From assembly GCF_036669915.1 (NCBI RefSeq), contig NC_089314.1, positions 24,408,299 to 24,472,298 on the forward strand: a DNA stretch of 64,000 nucleotides, read 5' to 3'. Shown piece by piece: positions 48,245 to 57,225 of the stretch. The DNA comes from Pocillopora verrucosa. Taxonomy: Eukaryota > Cnidaria > Anthozoa > Scleractinia > Pocilloporidae. The notes beneath the pieces were generated by a model, which searched no databases, was not told the origin of the DNA, and worked only from the letters and a program-made list of their open reading frames with translations. Both the position numbers and the translations under genes were made by a program. The first letter of the stretch is position 1, and every line of letters starts with the position of its first letter.

Positions 48245-48712
48245 ACAACTACACTCAGGATTGTGAATGAGTTGTGCCTGGCAATAACAGATTGTCTACA
48301 GAGGAGGGGCCATCCTGCTAGAGAGAGATTTGTACCTGACATCGATGGGCAGGATGTCAGTTCTTCCCTTCTTGAAGAGCTACGCCAAATGGAGCCTTGG
48401 CTAAATAAAGTGGCAAGTTTGCGCAAATTTCAAGAAGAGACGGAAGAGGATTGTATGGCTGATGTTATAAACGATCCGACCTACCATCCTGAGGATGAAG
48501 AAGGGGCACAAGGACGAGGACGATGAGGAGGAGGAGGAGGAGGAAGACGACGAGGACGACGTGGAGCCATCAACATCGGCCAGACGTCCCGTAAAGGTGC
48601 CGTCCTCCAAATCGGGCAAACAGCCAGCAAAAACAGCCAAGAGCCATCAACATCAGTCAGGCGTCCCCTGGAGGACCCTGCCTCACCTGCATCCAAAAGG
48701 ACGAAGACGACA
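48245..48712 (+). pseudogene. tyrosine-recombinase element copy 2: N-terminal remnant
   Basis: TTLRIVNELCLAITDCL, DIDGQDVSSSLLEEL and DPTYHPEDEE align with TTLRIVSQFMMAMCDVI, DTDGQDVCETLNAEI and DPAYSPESSGEE of copy 1 (59930-60190). An acidic run (EDDEEEEEEEDDEDD) and two PSTS-RRP repeats are read in another frame, so at least two frameshifts separate this segment from the main ORF. About 190 N-terminal residues present in copy 1 are missing. Confidence 0.75.
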
Positions 48713-50713
48713 ATGGAAAAAAGCGACACGGACTCTTCCACAAAAAAACGCAGGTCACACCACAAGAAATGCAAGTGTCCTTCCTGTAGTAAAGAAGTGT
48801 TTGACCTCAAACGTCATCTGCGCATGCATGTAAAAAATGAAGACATCGACGAAGTAGATGTTGACAAATCTTTCAGCATTGCTGTCAACACAACCAAACG
48901 TCGAGGTCCCCGAAGACCAGGGAACAGAAAAGGTCTACCACTGAAATGGTGCCCGGTGGAAGATTGTTCCTATGTGACAGCACATTTACGAAAACATCTG
49001 ATGAACAACCACCGCGTAAAAGCTGGCACATATTTTGACAACCTACTGAAAGAGGCTCGACTCTATAAGGGGAAGGAGGAAGTTGACAATTTGCCTCTAG
49101 TAAAGCAAGAGCCAGAAACAAGGTCTCTGCAACAACAACAACCAGTGGACAAAGAGCCAGAAGTGTCAGTGGAAGAAGTAAAGGAAGATCAAGAGGAACC
49201 CTCTTCATACTTGGAAGACGAAGATTATGAAGAAGATCAACTTCAAGAGCAGTACTTCACCTCGGCAAATCCCAAGACCACTCGACACAAGTGGCTAGTG
49301 TTGTTTTATCAATGGTTGAATACGGCTGATGCTGGCCGAAAGAAAGATTGTAATCGGCTTCAACATGCCTCACACATCCGTCTGATGCTTGAAGACCTAC
49401 AGCCTGGTGGGGACGGGATAGATGTCCTATCTGCAGACGAGGGCCAAATAGTGTGGACAGACTGGGTAGATGTGAAGTTGTTGTTGTTGAAGTCTGGGAC
49501 CATCAATGGATACTTAGGAACTTACGAGAAGTTTCTTCAGTTCGTTGTAGAAGATCGAGTGCGTGTAACCGAATATCCTCCAGTCGACCCGGAGGTAAGG
49601 AGGATCTTCATGAATACAATCCCTAAGCTCAAAGGCTGGAGGCGAACAGTCGATTTAGAGGGTAGGGCTGAAACCAATCAACGTCGAATGGACGAATGTA
49701 CATACCGTCTTACCACTGACGATGTGAAGGCATTTCTCTCCTCCCCTATTTGTGTGAATGCCAGGAAGATCTTTGACAAGGCGAACGACAAATACATGTT
49801 GACAGTTAACAAAATGTGTGAGGCGAGGGACTATCTGATAACTATGATAAGCTTGAAGACAGGTACCCGTCCTGGGGCGTTGGAGAATCTGAAACTGCAA
49901 GAGTACTCCCAAGCCAAAGCAGACCCCAACACCAGTCACAAAGTGCTGTTGGTGCCTCAACACAAAAGGCAAAGTGATGGTCCAGCTCCTTTGGCCATCG
50001 ACAAGGAGTTGGAAGGTCTCTTTAACATCTTCCTCTGCGAAATCTATCATCAGTTTCCAGCTCCTAGAGGTCCTACCATTTTTCTTCGAAACGATGGAAC
50101 CTCGTTTCAGTTTGGAACCATCTCAAAACGTCTACCAGAATTCTGGCGGAAGAGTAACATACGCCCAGATATTAGGGTAACAGCTACAAACATCCGGAAA
50201 TGGATTGTGACAGCTTGCAACATGAAGAAGAAAGAAGGTTATCTCAGGGAGGACCTGACCACTGTGGCAGCATCTGCCATGGACATTATCTCGAGTTGCA
50301 CCTTGGCAGTTGAAAACCCAACCACCACAGCCAAAACCACAGACAACAGTGAACAGTCAGTCATGTCTGAGAAAGGAGAAGCACATGACCCTAACACTGA
50401 CTCATGTGAGGTCGTCAGTCCCCCATCAGCAGAAGAAAGGACTTCGCAAGAACCACCCGTGAACAGTCAACAGCCAATGATGTCTGACAAAGGAGACACA
50501 CGTGACCCTAACATTAACTCATGTGGGGTCGTCAGCCCTCCATCAGCAGAAAAAGGGACTTCGCAAGAACCACCGGTGAACAGTCAACAGTCAATGATGT
50601 CTGACAAAGGAGAAACACATGACCCTAACACTGACTCAAGTGAGGTCGTCAGTCCCCCATCAGCAAAAGAAGGGACTGAAAAAAGCACCACTAGGGAAGA
50701 AATTGTCAGTTAA
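48713..50713 (+). CDS. Crypton-like tyrosine recombinase with two C2H2 fingers, copy 2 (catalytic His lost)
   Basis: It would encode a site-specific DNA recombinase of a Crypton-type transposon. Two C2H2 fingers lie near residues 20-42 (CPSC...LKRHLRMH) and 82-105 (CPVEDC...LRKHLMNNH). An acidic region (YEEDQLQEQYF) and a helical DNA-binding core follow, then the tyrosine recombinase domain: R386 (TGTRPGALENL), Lys in PQHKRQSDGPAPL, R495 (NIRKWI) and Y510 (GYLREDL). Compared with copy 1, 18 residues are missing between R495 and Y510, including the CHS motif with the catalytic His, so catalysis is unlikely. The tail holds three 39-residue repeats. The frame is open for 666 codons even though the N-terminal part is frameshifted off. 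Confidence 0.85.
   Translation: MEKSDTDSSTKKRRSHHKKCKCPSCSKEVFDLKRHLRMHVKNEDIDEVDVDKSFSIAVNTTKRRGPRRPGNRKGLPLKWCPVEDCSYVTAHLRKHLMNNHRVKAGTYFDNLLKEARLYKGKEEVDNLPLVKQEPETRSLQQQQPVDKEPEVSVEEVKEDQEEPSSYLEDEDYEEDQLQEQYFTSANPKTTRHKWLVLFYQWLNTADAGRKKDCNRLQHASHIRLMLEDLQPGGDGIDVLSADEGQIVWTDWVDVKLLLLKSGTINGYLGTYEKFLQFVVEDRVRVTEYPPVDPEVRRIFMNTIPKLKGWRRTVDLEGRAETNQRRMDECTYRLTTDDVKAFLSSPICVNARKIFDKANDKYMLTVNKMCEARDYLITMISLKTGTRPGALENLKLQEYSQAKADPNTSHKVLLVPQHKRQSDGPAPLAIDKELEGLFNIFLCEIYHQFPAPRGPTIFLRNDGTSFQFGTISKRLPEFWRKSNIRPDIRVTATNIRKWIVTACNMKKKEGYLREDLTTVAASAMDIISSCTLAVENPTTTAKTTDNSEQSVMSEKGEAHDPNTDSCEVVSPPSAEERTSQEPPVNSQQPMMSDKGDTRDPNINSCGVVSPPSAEKGTSQEPPVNSQQSMMSDKGETHDPNTDSSEVVSPPSAKEGTEKSTTREEIVS
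50350..50690 (+). repeat. 117-bp tandem repeat inside recombinase copy 2, three units
   Basis: ATGTCTGA starts recur at 50363, 50480 and 50597, exactly 117 bases apart, keeping frame (39 residues: MSDKGETHDPNTDS...VVSPPSA...EPPVNSQQ). Copy 1 has no such repeat, so it is a recent private expansion. Confidence 0.9.
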
Positions 50714-51190
50714 TCAAAAAGAGGCAATAGAGGCATTATTTGGAGATCTCATCCAATCCAGCATCCAGATCTTAAGGAGCGATGTAAAAGAGAGGATGAA
50801 AGATAACATTACCCTCAGAACCCTTCTTCCATTTCCCGGCATGGTGAAAAAAGTGGTGGACCGGATCCGTTCTCTGCAACTTTTACAACTTAGGGTTAGA
50901 GAACCAACTGTGCAGCCTCAAGACCTCCCAACCAGCTAACCTCAAGAGGCAACCCAAACAGCCGAATCAGTAGCTTCCAGCTCCTCCATAAGGATGGATT
51001 AGTCTCCAGATGAAACTGATATAATCATGAAGCATTTTGGGCACATAAAGGAGCATCCGAAAAAGAAATTAGTAACCGAGGCATTTCAAACAATTGACGA
51101 GCTGATACCATTGCTGGAGGCAAAAGACTTGCAGCGCTGTTACAACAAAGTAAAGAACACCCTAAACAAATTACGAAAGCAGCAAAAGTG
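50694..51190 (+). pseudogene. tyrosine-recombinase element copy 2: C-terminal remnant
   Basis: In a shifted frame LSVNQKEAIEALFGDLIQSS matches LTEKQKEAIREIFSSAIERG of copy 1. After a stop at 50937 and another near 50999, DIIMKHFGHIKEHPKKKLVT resembles the copy 1 segment around AMEREFRRFRKCPPKQQLRQ (62969-63028). It ends with LNKLRKQQK-stop at 51188. Confidence 0.65.
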
Positions 51191-51435
51191 AATTTTTCAA
51201 AGTGGACCGGATTCTTTAGTATTTGTATTCTTCTAGTATTAGTATTTTCTGAAATTTTGTGCTTTTTCGTCCTCTGCCTTCCACACAGTACAGAAGAGCA
51301 GTGCGTGTGTTGGTCAGTTCTGAGAGTGGCAGAGGCGAAAGTGAAAAACGAGTCATTGAAGTCCTTTAGTGTCTTGCTTTTAATTTTGTGATGTTGTGAC
51401 GTGTAATACTTTCCTCTGGACTCTGCTAGTACTGT

Positions 51436-51508
51436 GTAAGCAATTTGTCAGGGATAAAACATGAGCCGGGGTACCCAACCCCCGGGGATTGCCCCACAAA
51501 TTGCTTAC
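51436..51508 (+). other. conserved hairpin downstream of recombinase copy 2
   Basis: GTAAGCAATTTGT (51436-51448) pairs perfectly with ACAAATTGCTTAC (51496-51508) around a 47-base G/C-rich core that opens CAGGGATAAAACA and closes GGGGATTGCCCC. The same structure with a different stem sequence and the same core length lies 3' of copy 1 (63326-63398). Candidate roles are recombination end, RNA 3' processing signal or structured RNA. Confidence 0.8.
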
Positions 51509-51539
51509 CAGTTTTACCTTTGTCTTGCTCCTCTTCTGC

Positions 51540-51605
51540 CCTCCAGACTTCTTTCTTATCGACCACGTCACCTGATGAAGACTTGCAGAAAAAAATCGAC
51601 CTCAT
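51540..51605 (+). repeat. two-unit tandem repeat
   Basis: ATCGACCACGTCACCTGATG AAGACTTGCAG is followed by ATCGACCTCATCGCCTAATG AAGACTAGCAA about 40 bases on. Confidence 0.6.
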
Positions 51606-51647
51606 CGCCTAATGAAGACTAGCAAAGCACCTCCTCTCACAGTAGTC

Positions 51648-51770
51648 CTACCTTGTCGTGGTTGAGAGGCTTGTGTGCCTTTATGAACCTTAGAGCTCTG
51701 CCTGCCCCTGGTAGGGGAATCTCTCAAGGGGAGAGGCCATACTAAAGGGACTACATAATTTAAAAATTTG
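51648..51770 (+). repeat. dispersed repeat fragment (CTACCTTGTCGTGG type)
   Basis: The order CTACCTTGTCGTGGTTGAGA, GGCTTGTGTGCC, CCCCTGGTAGGGGAATCTCT and CAAGGGGAGAGGCCATAC resembles a repeat I have met in several animal genomes, but I cannot name the family with certainty. No ORF. Confidence 0.4.
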
Positions 51771-52601
51771 ACCCAAAATCGTGGGGTTTTAGTATTTTTC
51801 CATAGTCTTAAAATTTTAATTGCTATTGAAAAAATTATAATAAATTTGTCAGTCCATCCTTCTGACCTCATACTCGGCAGTTAAAAGTAAATTGTCACGT
51901 TCTCGTCGTTGCAATTATAAAAATTTACAATTTTTTGCTGAGTCAGCATAATTCGAAAAACGTGTTTTTGACGGCTGTCAATCAAATTGACAGGCATCAC
52001 TGAGGTAATATAATATACCATAACGTAGAAATCGTCATAGTCTATCACAGTGCTAAGTTTCAGCTTGCTGGCTTCTATTGTGAATTAATTACAATTTTTT
52101 AACTACCCTTATTAGAATACATTTGAGTGAAAACAACATGCAGTCCCCTTTATTATTACTCCATTTTATTTCTTTATTATAATTTACCTTATTACATGAA
52201 ATTTTCGCGACATGTTAATTTCGCGATTTGGAGAGTCGCATATTTCGCGACACCTTATTTTCGCGATTTTGCGAAAATTTTGCATTTTGACTCACTTTAA
52301 TTTCGCGTTTTTGAGTGAGACAATTTATTTCTTTGTCAATGTTATTTTACATGTCCTTGAAAATTTGATCAAACAACTTAATCCACAATGTCCAAATAAA
52401 CAGAAACGCAGCTGATTATGTAAACAGTAACAAGAAAGATGTTCTCACAGCGTCTAGAAGGCACGGTATGTACCTGCCCATGCTTGAATGCAAGTCACGT
52501 TATTACTGGTCAATTGACCTTAATATCCATTACATTAAATATTCCTTTCTGCTAACTCCGAGGAAAAAAATGTTGCCATTTAGTTGCACGACTGATGCCG
52601 T

Positions 52602-53891
52602 TTAATCGTTTGCGTAAATGTCTTGATACGGATCAACAGGGGGTAGCACTTCTTTTCCATTTAAAACATCCTTTATTCCGGCTTTTTCCCATCCTTTCAA
52701 AACATAAACCTTTCCCTCAGTGCTGGTGAAAAAGTTATACAACTCTACCAACCAAGTGGCATGGATTGGTTTAAGGACCGATAGTTTGAGATCAACATCG
52801 ACATCTTCAAAATTGATTCCACTATCCACTTGTTTGTGGACTTCTGCGGAATACCACGTCGCAAACTTGTTCTTGCAAAACTTCTTGGCCTGTCCATTGA
52901 CCATTAGATCCAAGGGTTGAAAAAAATGTGTCATGTTAGCTGGGACAGAAATGACTTCTATATTCAGCGAGGAGAGCTTCGAGCAAACCTTTTGCGTTTT
53001 CTGACCTCTGAAGACATCCCAGATAAGAAGCGCCTTTTGAGATCGTGGAAGGCCAAGTTCCTTGCGTTTCTTTACCATGTAGGGATTGATTACAGAATCT
53101 ATAAGGCCTATTGTTTCTGCCTCGTTTGAATAGTGCTTTGGGTTTTGGCTGACACAAAAGCTCTTGGGAAAACTAAAGTTCCGAGGAAGGCTAGCCTTAG
53201 TTTTACCCTGGTATATAATTTGCAACGGGAGAAATTCGCCAGACAAAGAAATCACAAATGTTAGAGTGATGTTACGCTCATCTGTCAAACCCTTGATTGG
53301 TACAGACTGAGAGTTTGTTGCTGCCATGGTCATTCGACCCACTGATACGTAAGAACTCAGTGTTTGATCAGCATTAAGAATAAGTTCTGGTGGAATATTG
53401 TGTTGCTTGATGCAATTGTCAATGTCCGACAGGTAAGTGAGCTTGCATTCGTCGTAAACTCCTCTTGGAACTGGTGGCTTGGTTGTTGTGCCTGCACGCC
53501 GGGAAAAGTTGCAATGCTTGTAAATAGATTGAGTCCATCCTCGTGTGGGTGTAAATGAGAGGTACTTGTCACGCATTGACAGATTGCTGCTAATCAGTGC
53601 TTTCGCAGCAGCTGAAGCGACGCTGCCGTTCACTACACCACCTCTGGACCTGAGGTTTTTTAAGAATGCGATCAGTTTGCTGTCCAGCTCGAGAAGGAAC
53701 GGTGGTCGCCCACGTTTCTGCGTTTCAAGGGCCGTAACCAGTTGAACGTTTCCTTGTCTTGCTTGTGCAGAAAGTTCCTCTCGAAATGCCTTTTTAAAGG
53801 CACGCACTGTGCTTTCTTTTAAGCCTGGAAATTCTTTAATAAAGCGTTCTAGGGTTTTTTTTGTTTCCATTTTCACTTGCGAACTTCCCAA
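52602..53891 (-). CDS. DDE transposase (pogo/Tc1-mariner-like), 429 aa open frame
   Basis: It is the cut-and-paste transposase of the surrounding element. A helix-turn-helix N-terminal region (KRGRPPFLLELDSKLIAFLK) precedes a DDE_1-type core with NADQT (D175), LLIWDVFRG (D292) and THFFQPLDLMVNG (D328); 35 residues separate the last two Asp (DD35D). The open frame begins with GSSQVKMETKK, which does not look like a natural start. The real N-terminus (LSREEPSPEDSVEVE... GEDRAKIGKFASENG) is in the neighbouring frame at 53836-54162 and meets this one at an A8 run (plus-strand T8 at 53855-53862). It may therefore be a one-base frameshift mutation or a slippage site. Confidence 0.88.
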   Translation of the reverse strand: MGSSQVKMETKKTLERFIKEFPGLKESTVRAFKKAFREELSAQARQGNVQLVTALETQKRGRPPFLLELDSKLIAFLKNLRSRGGVVNGSVASAAAKALISSNLSMRDKYLSFTPTRGWTQSIYKHCNFSRRAGTTTKPPVPRGVYDECKLTYLSDIDNCIKQHNIPPELILNADQTLSSYVSVGRMTMAATNSQSVPIKGLTDERNITLTFVISLSGEFLPLQIIYQGKTKASLPRNFSFPKSFCVSQNPKHYSNEAETIGLIDSVINPYMVKKRKELGLPRSQKALLIWDVFRGQKTQKVCSKLSSLNIEVISVPANMTHFFQPLDLMVNGQAKKFCKNKFATWYSAEVHKQVDSGINFEDVDVDLKLSVLKPIHATWLVELYNFFTSTEGKVYVLKGWEKAGIKDVLNGKEVLPPVDPYQDIYAND

Positions 53892-54162
53892 TTTTTGCGC
53901 GATCCTCGCCGCTGTATTGAAAATATTTTCCCCTTTTTCTCTTAGGATGTTGATTTGGTTGCAAAATCTCGGCGGGTCTTGAAAGGTTTACAAATGCGGC
54001 TGCGGTTTCCCTGTGTTCAACCACTCCTAAATTTGTATCCTCCTGCCTCGGTATATGTGATTCAAGTATTTCTACCTCCACCGAATCTTCAGGCGAAGGT
54101 TCTTCTCTACTGAGAGAGAAGCCGAACTGAAACAAAGACATGTAATGGTAGTAGACGAACAC
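53836..54162 (-). pseudogene. N-terminal part of the DDE transposase in another frame
   Basis: The acidic N-terminal stretch (EDSVEVEILESHIPRQED) and KRKRGKYFQYSGEDRAKIGK lead into ENGNKK, overlapping the main transposase at ETKKTLERF. Both frames share the A8 run, which explains the split. A possible acceptor (TTGTTTCAG) lies near the left boundary, so a further upstream exon is possible. Confidence 0.65.
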
Positions 54163-54411
54163 TCATGTGTAATTTCTACAGAAAACACGTGTAGTTGTAG
54201 AATACTGTAAATGCACATTGATTTCACGTGGTCGGCAGGGATATGTGATCGTCAGCTGTCAAAAAACCGGAAATACCTTAGATGTTTAAACCTTGAACCC
54301 TGCTAGAGTAAGACACTTTGATTTTGGTGATGGCTTCAGTTTCTGGTACTCTCCAATATTCCTTTCCCTGCGGCCTGAGAGGCTTTCACGTTTATAAAGA
54401 GATTTGGAAAC

Positions 54412-55731
54412 CTAAGGTTGGAGACGTTCTTTCCTGCATCCATGTCTTAACCTTACAGTTCCATCAGCAAGTTTCTCTAGAAAAAAAGTTTTATTTTGGC
54501 AGGCTTCTTCGATAGTCATGCCTGCTTTGCTTAAAGGAGATTTAATTTCCATCCCCCATTTTTCGTGAGTATCCTTAATGGTTACAATCCTGTCTATGCT
54601 TGCCCCCAGGTATGGCTTGTCCTTGGACACCAGTAGCCCAATTTCCTCAAAAGTAACATCAATGCCATTCTTTTCCATTTCCCTCATGTAAAGGGTCACT
54701 GCCTTTGCTTCACTTTCGATGCCATATTGAGTAGCATCTGTAGTAAAATTCGAGTAGAGGATTGATTTCAACTTATTTGAAGGTTCCACTTTGTTCTTAG
54801 CTGCTTTTCCAAAGTTTGAAGCTGTCAAAAGAGATTTCCTCTTTTCAAACCAAAGATTGTTTTTGTTTTTGTTTTGTCCTTGAAATGTTCTCTCCGTTTC
54901 ATCTATCTCTTCTTGAGTGATTGTTAAGCTGGAAACATAGGAATCAACCATAGATTTAAAGCGCTTAGTAGCAATATCGTAACTGTCTGTAAAAGGCACA
55001 GACTCTGGTGCCTCGTTTGTCTCTTCAGGGTCTGACTCCTCTACACAGTTTGACTTGATGTCATGGAACAAAAAAAATGAACTGGCAGGGAGACAATTTT
55101 GGAGACTTTCACTTAAAATCTTGAAACTGTTTTCCTCTCTTGTTCGTTGATTGGGTGATCTTGGATCAAATTTTATAACCTTCGACTGAAGACGAATATT
55201 TTTCTTACCAAATCGTATCTTTCTGATTAGTACTTGGTCGAGAGGTTTAGCTGCAACGCTTTGGTTGCGGGGTACAACCCACACAGACAGCCGCGATGTG
55301 CATGACAAAGGCTCGGCATGCCTTTGTAATCCCCTTCTCGTAAAATCTTCAATCGCAAACAACACTCCTCCAACGTGGTTACATTTACCTTTTCCGGATA
55401 AACCAAGTCCAGCCGGACACGTGCATGCCGCTCGCAAAATATCGCTCTGTGGTGAAAGCTCCACAACAACTCTGTAGGGATTTTTTTTCATTGATGGAAC
55501 TACACTGGCTTTCACGTAGGTCTGACCTTGAAAGACTTTGCTTTCCAGCCGTTTCACAGTTCCTTCAAAGAAAAATTGGTATGATTTTAACTTTTTGTAA
55601 TGTGTGCCCTTCAACAAAATATGGCGGTACTTGCGTGTTGACACCACAAGGTAATCGTAGAGCTGAATGAAGTTCAGTTCTGGAAGCTGTCGCAAGTCTG
55701 TTGACCATCCAAGAGCAGAGATTCGTCTCAT
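54412..55731 (-). CDS. SWIM zinc-finger protein with YqaJ-type (lambda exonuclease-like) nuclease, 439 aa, C-terminus truncated
   Basis: The N-terminal half carries a SWIM finger, C103-x-C105 ... C117-x-H119 (ACTCPAGLGLSGKGKCNHV). The C-terminal half has YqaJ/PD-(D/E)xK features: RKSLLTASNFGKAAK, ESEAKAVTLYMREMEK, then GASIDRIV (D380) and WGMEIKSP (E395, K397), which form the D-x14-ExK nuclease centre. The usual end of YqaJ proteins after RLRHG (the Gln/Tyr helix that lines the active site) is missing, so the copy is probably shortened or has a further exon. It lies in the same orientation as, and upstream of, the DDE transposase within shared inverted repeats. Its role in transposition is inferred; DNA end resection or processing is plausible. 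Confidence 0.82.
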   Translation of the reverse strand: MRRISALGWSTDLRQLPELNFIQLYDYLVVSTRKYRHILLKGTHYKKLKSYQFFFEGTVKRLESKVFQGQTYVKASVVPSMKKNPYRVVVELSPQSDILRAACTCPAGLGLSGKGKCNHVGGVLFAIEDFTRRGLQRHAEPLSCTSRLSVWVVPRNQSVAAKPLDQVLIRKIRFGKKNIRLQSKVIKFDPRSPNQRTREENSFKILSESLQNCLPASSFFLFHDIKSNCVEESDPEETNEAPESVPFTDSYDIATKRFKSMVDSYVSSLTITQEEIDETERTFQGQNKNKNNLWFEKRKSLLTASNFGKAAKNKVEPSNKLKSILYSNFTTDATQYGIESEAKAVTLYMREMEKNGIDVTFEEIGLLVSKDKPYLGASIDRIVTIKDTHEKWGMEIKSPLSKAGMTIEEACQNKTFFLEKLADGTVRLRHGCRKERLQP

Positions 55732-56394
55732 TGTTTCGTCATATTTGAAATGGCCACTGTTTTCACCACAGTTTTCAGCAGTTTGCTGGGTATTATCGAC
55801 CGACCACGTCTGTCATAAGCAATGCATACACTTTCAGAACCAGGTCCGCCTTCATTCAGGTCCGCCTTCATTCAGCCGGCATTTTCGGAATTGCTCTTCA
55901 AAATATTCCTCAGATCTTTGATTGTGAGCCTCTGTATATCCTCCAGCGTCAAAATTTCCTTGTCTTTATATTATAAAACCATTTTTTTTAGCGAAGATAT
56001 AACAAACGATGCGAAACAGGTTAGTGAAACAGCTGTGATTTTGCTATGTTTGTATTTCCCGGGTCAACGTTAGCCTCGACATGATGTTTGCGCGGTTACT
56101 ATTCCAAGATGGCGCCGGGAACTGTAAAAAGGCCTATTGGCGAAAGCGAGTCCATTTCGGAAGAACAGCACCCTCACCACTGAGCTACCAGTGCAGGCCA
56201 AGCAAATTCGTGTAAATTTAAGTAGTCTATTCTTTTTTTACCACCATGTTGGATGTAGTTTAAAAAATCATATTTTATTCAACTTAAATGCTAGTAAGCT
56301 GATACTTAACACGTTAATAGAACAAAACCTGTTCCACATTTTCACATATTGAATCTCCTTAGTCACACCTGTCAATTCGATTGACAGCTGTTAG
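55732..56394. other. 5' side of the SWIM/YqaJ gene to element right end
   Basis: Presumed promoter side of the element. At 56135-56205 (minus strand) TAGCTCAGTGGTGAGGGTGC looks like a tRNA-type A-box without a B-box, perhaps a SINE remnant. No ORF is supported. Confidence 0.4.
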
Positions 56395-56524
56395 GGTTAT
56401 ATTTAGTGACCCAAAGTGTTATATTAACTCCTTTTTTTACAAACTGGATACTCAAAGATTATTAGATTATAGATTATAGATTCGCAGCCAGGATAAGACA
56501 TCTTAAAAACTAGAATTAAAACGT

Positions 56525-56641
56525 TCTCTGGCTAAAAATCTAAAGAATATCACCTTTCGGCTGTCGCTCTACATCCTTTGACATGTAAATTCTGCAGAGT
56601 GACAGCCAAAAGCTGATATTCTTTACATTTTTAGCCAGAGA
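56525..56641. repeat. 117-bp foldback MITE
   Basis: The left arm starts TCTCTGGCTAAAAATCTAAA and the right arm ends TTTACATTTTTAGCCAGAGA. Arms of about 45 bases pair with few mismatches around a short loop. No ORF. Confidence 0.8.
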
Positions 56642-57059
56642 TCGAGTTTCTAATACAAACAGAATGTAGGTAAGGGTGCGTTTCTTTCATTTTCTCATAC
56701 AAAGTCTTATAATTTGACTTGATAGTAGTCAGGCATGATTATAAAAATCAAAATAAATTCAGGTTTTAACTTGACGACTTGATATTTGATGTGTTTATAG
56801 CATTATAATAGCCCTATGCACTGCACTTTTCAAAAAGCATGATTAGTCACTGACTCCACAAATATTAGACAAGAACTATTTTAAAAAAACTGGTCAATTT
56901 GCAATTTTTAACTTATTTTGACTAACAAAAAAATTGAAATATTCATTAAAAATATTTCAAGTGTCAATACTTGAAGACCAATCATAGGACATATATCACC
57001 TAAAATTTCAATTCATTCCACCTAGTTTAACAGCTTCCAAGATACCATTATAAAACTTG
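56642..57059. other. AT-rich spacer
   Basis: Nothing recognisable: no ORF, no repeat match seen within the window. Confidence 0.5.
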
Positions 57060-57070
57060 TATTTTTTTAT

Positions 57071-57219
57071 GTGGGCACCCTCGACCACCAATGTGGGCAT
57101 ATTTCACCATGTGGGGAGGTTCGACCTTTGACGTGGGCTTCTTCGACCTTCAATGTGGGCAGATTCGACTCTTTGTGTGGGCGGGTTCAACCTTCGTGTG
57201 GGGAGGTTCGACCAGGAAA
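57071..57219 (+). repeat. ~21-bp tandem array, inner word TTCGACC
   Basis: Units start at 57071, 57093, 57111, 57133, 57154, 57175 and 57197 (spacing 18-22, mostly 21-22). The consensus is GTGGGCAGRTTCGACCTTNAAT. The head GTGGGC matches the arrays at 34944 and 63822, but the inner word differs. Confidence 0.85.
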
Positions 57220-57225
57220 CTAACC

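Larger units (their letters stand above)
51971..56394 (-). mobile_element. DD35D transposon with SWIM/YqaJ accessory gene, ~4.4 kb
   Basis: Left end words GCTGTCAATCAAATTGACAG (51974-51993) and right end CTGTCAATTCGATTGACAGC (56369-56388) are inverted copies, each palindromic in itself; the match extends inward through GG..T.ACT.AGG for about 34 bases. Two minus-strand genes lie between: a nuclease-like gene (first in transcription order) and a DDE transposase. I assign it near the pogo/Tc1-mariner group by the DD35D spacing. The target duplication could not be fixed. Confidence 0.7.

Noticed and set aside
48401..48810. Minus-strand ORFs across the acidic region of recombinase copy 2
   Set aside because: They are antisense readings of GAG/GAC-rich acidic coding sequence (poly-Ser and Pro-Arg strings).
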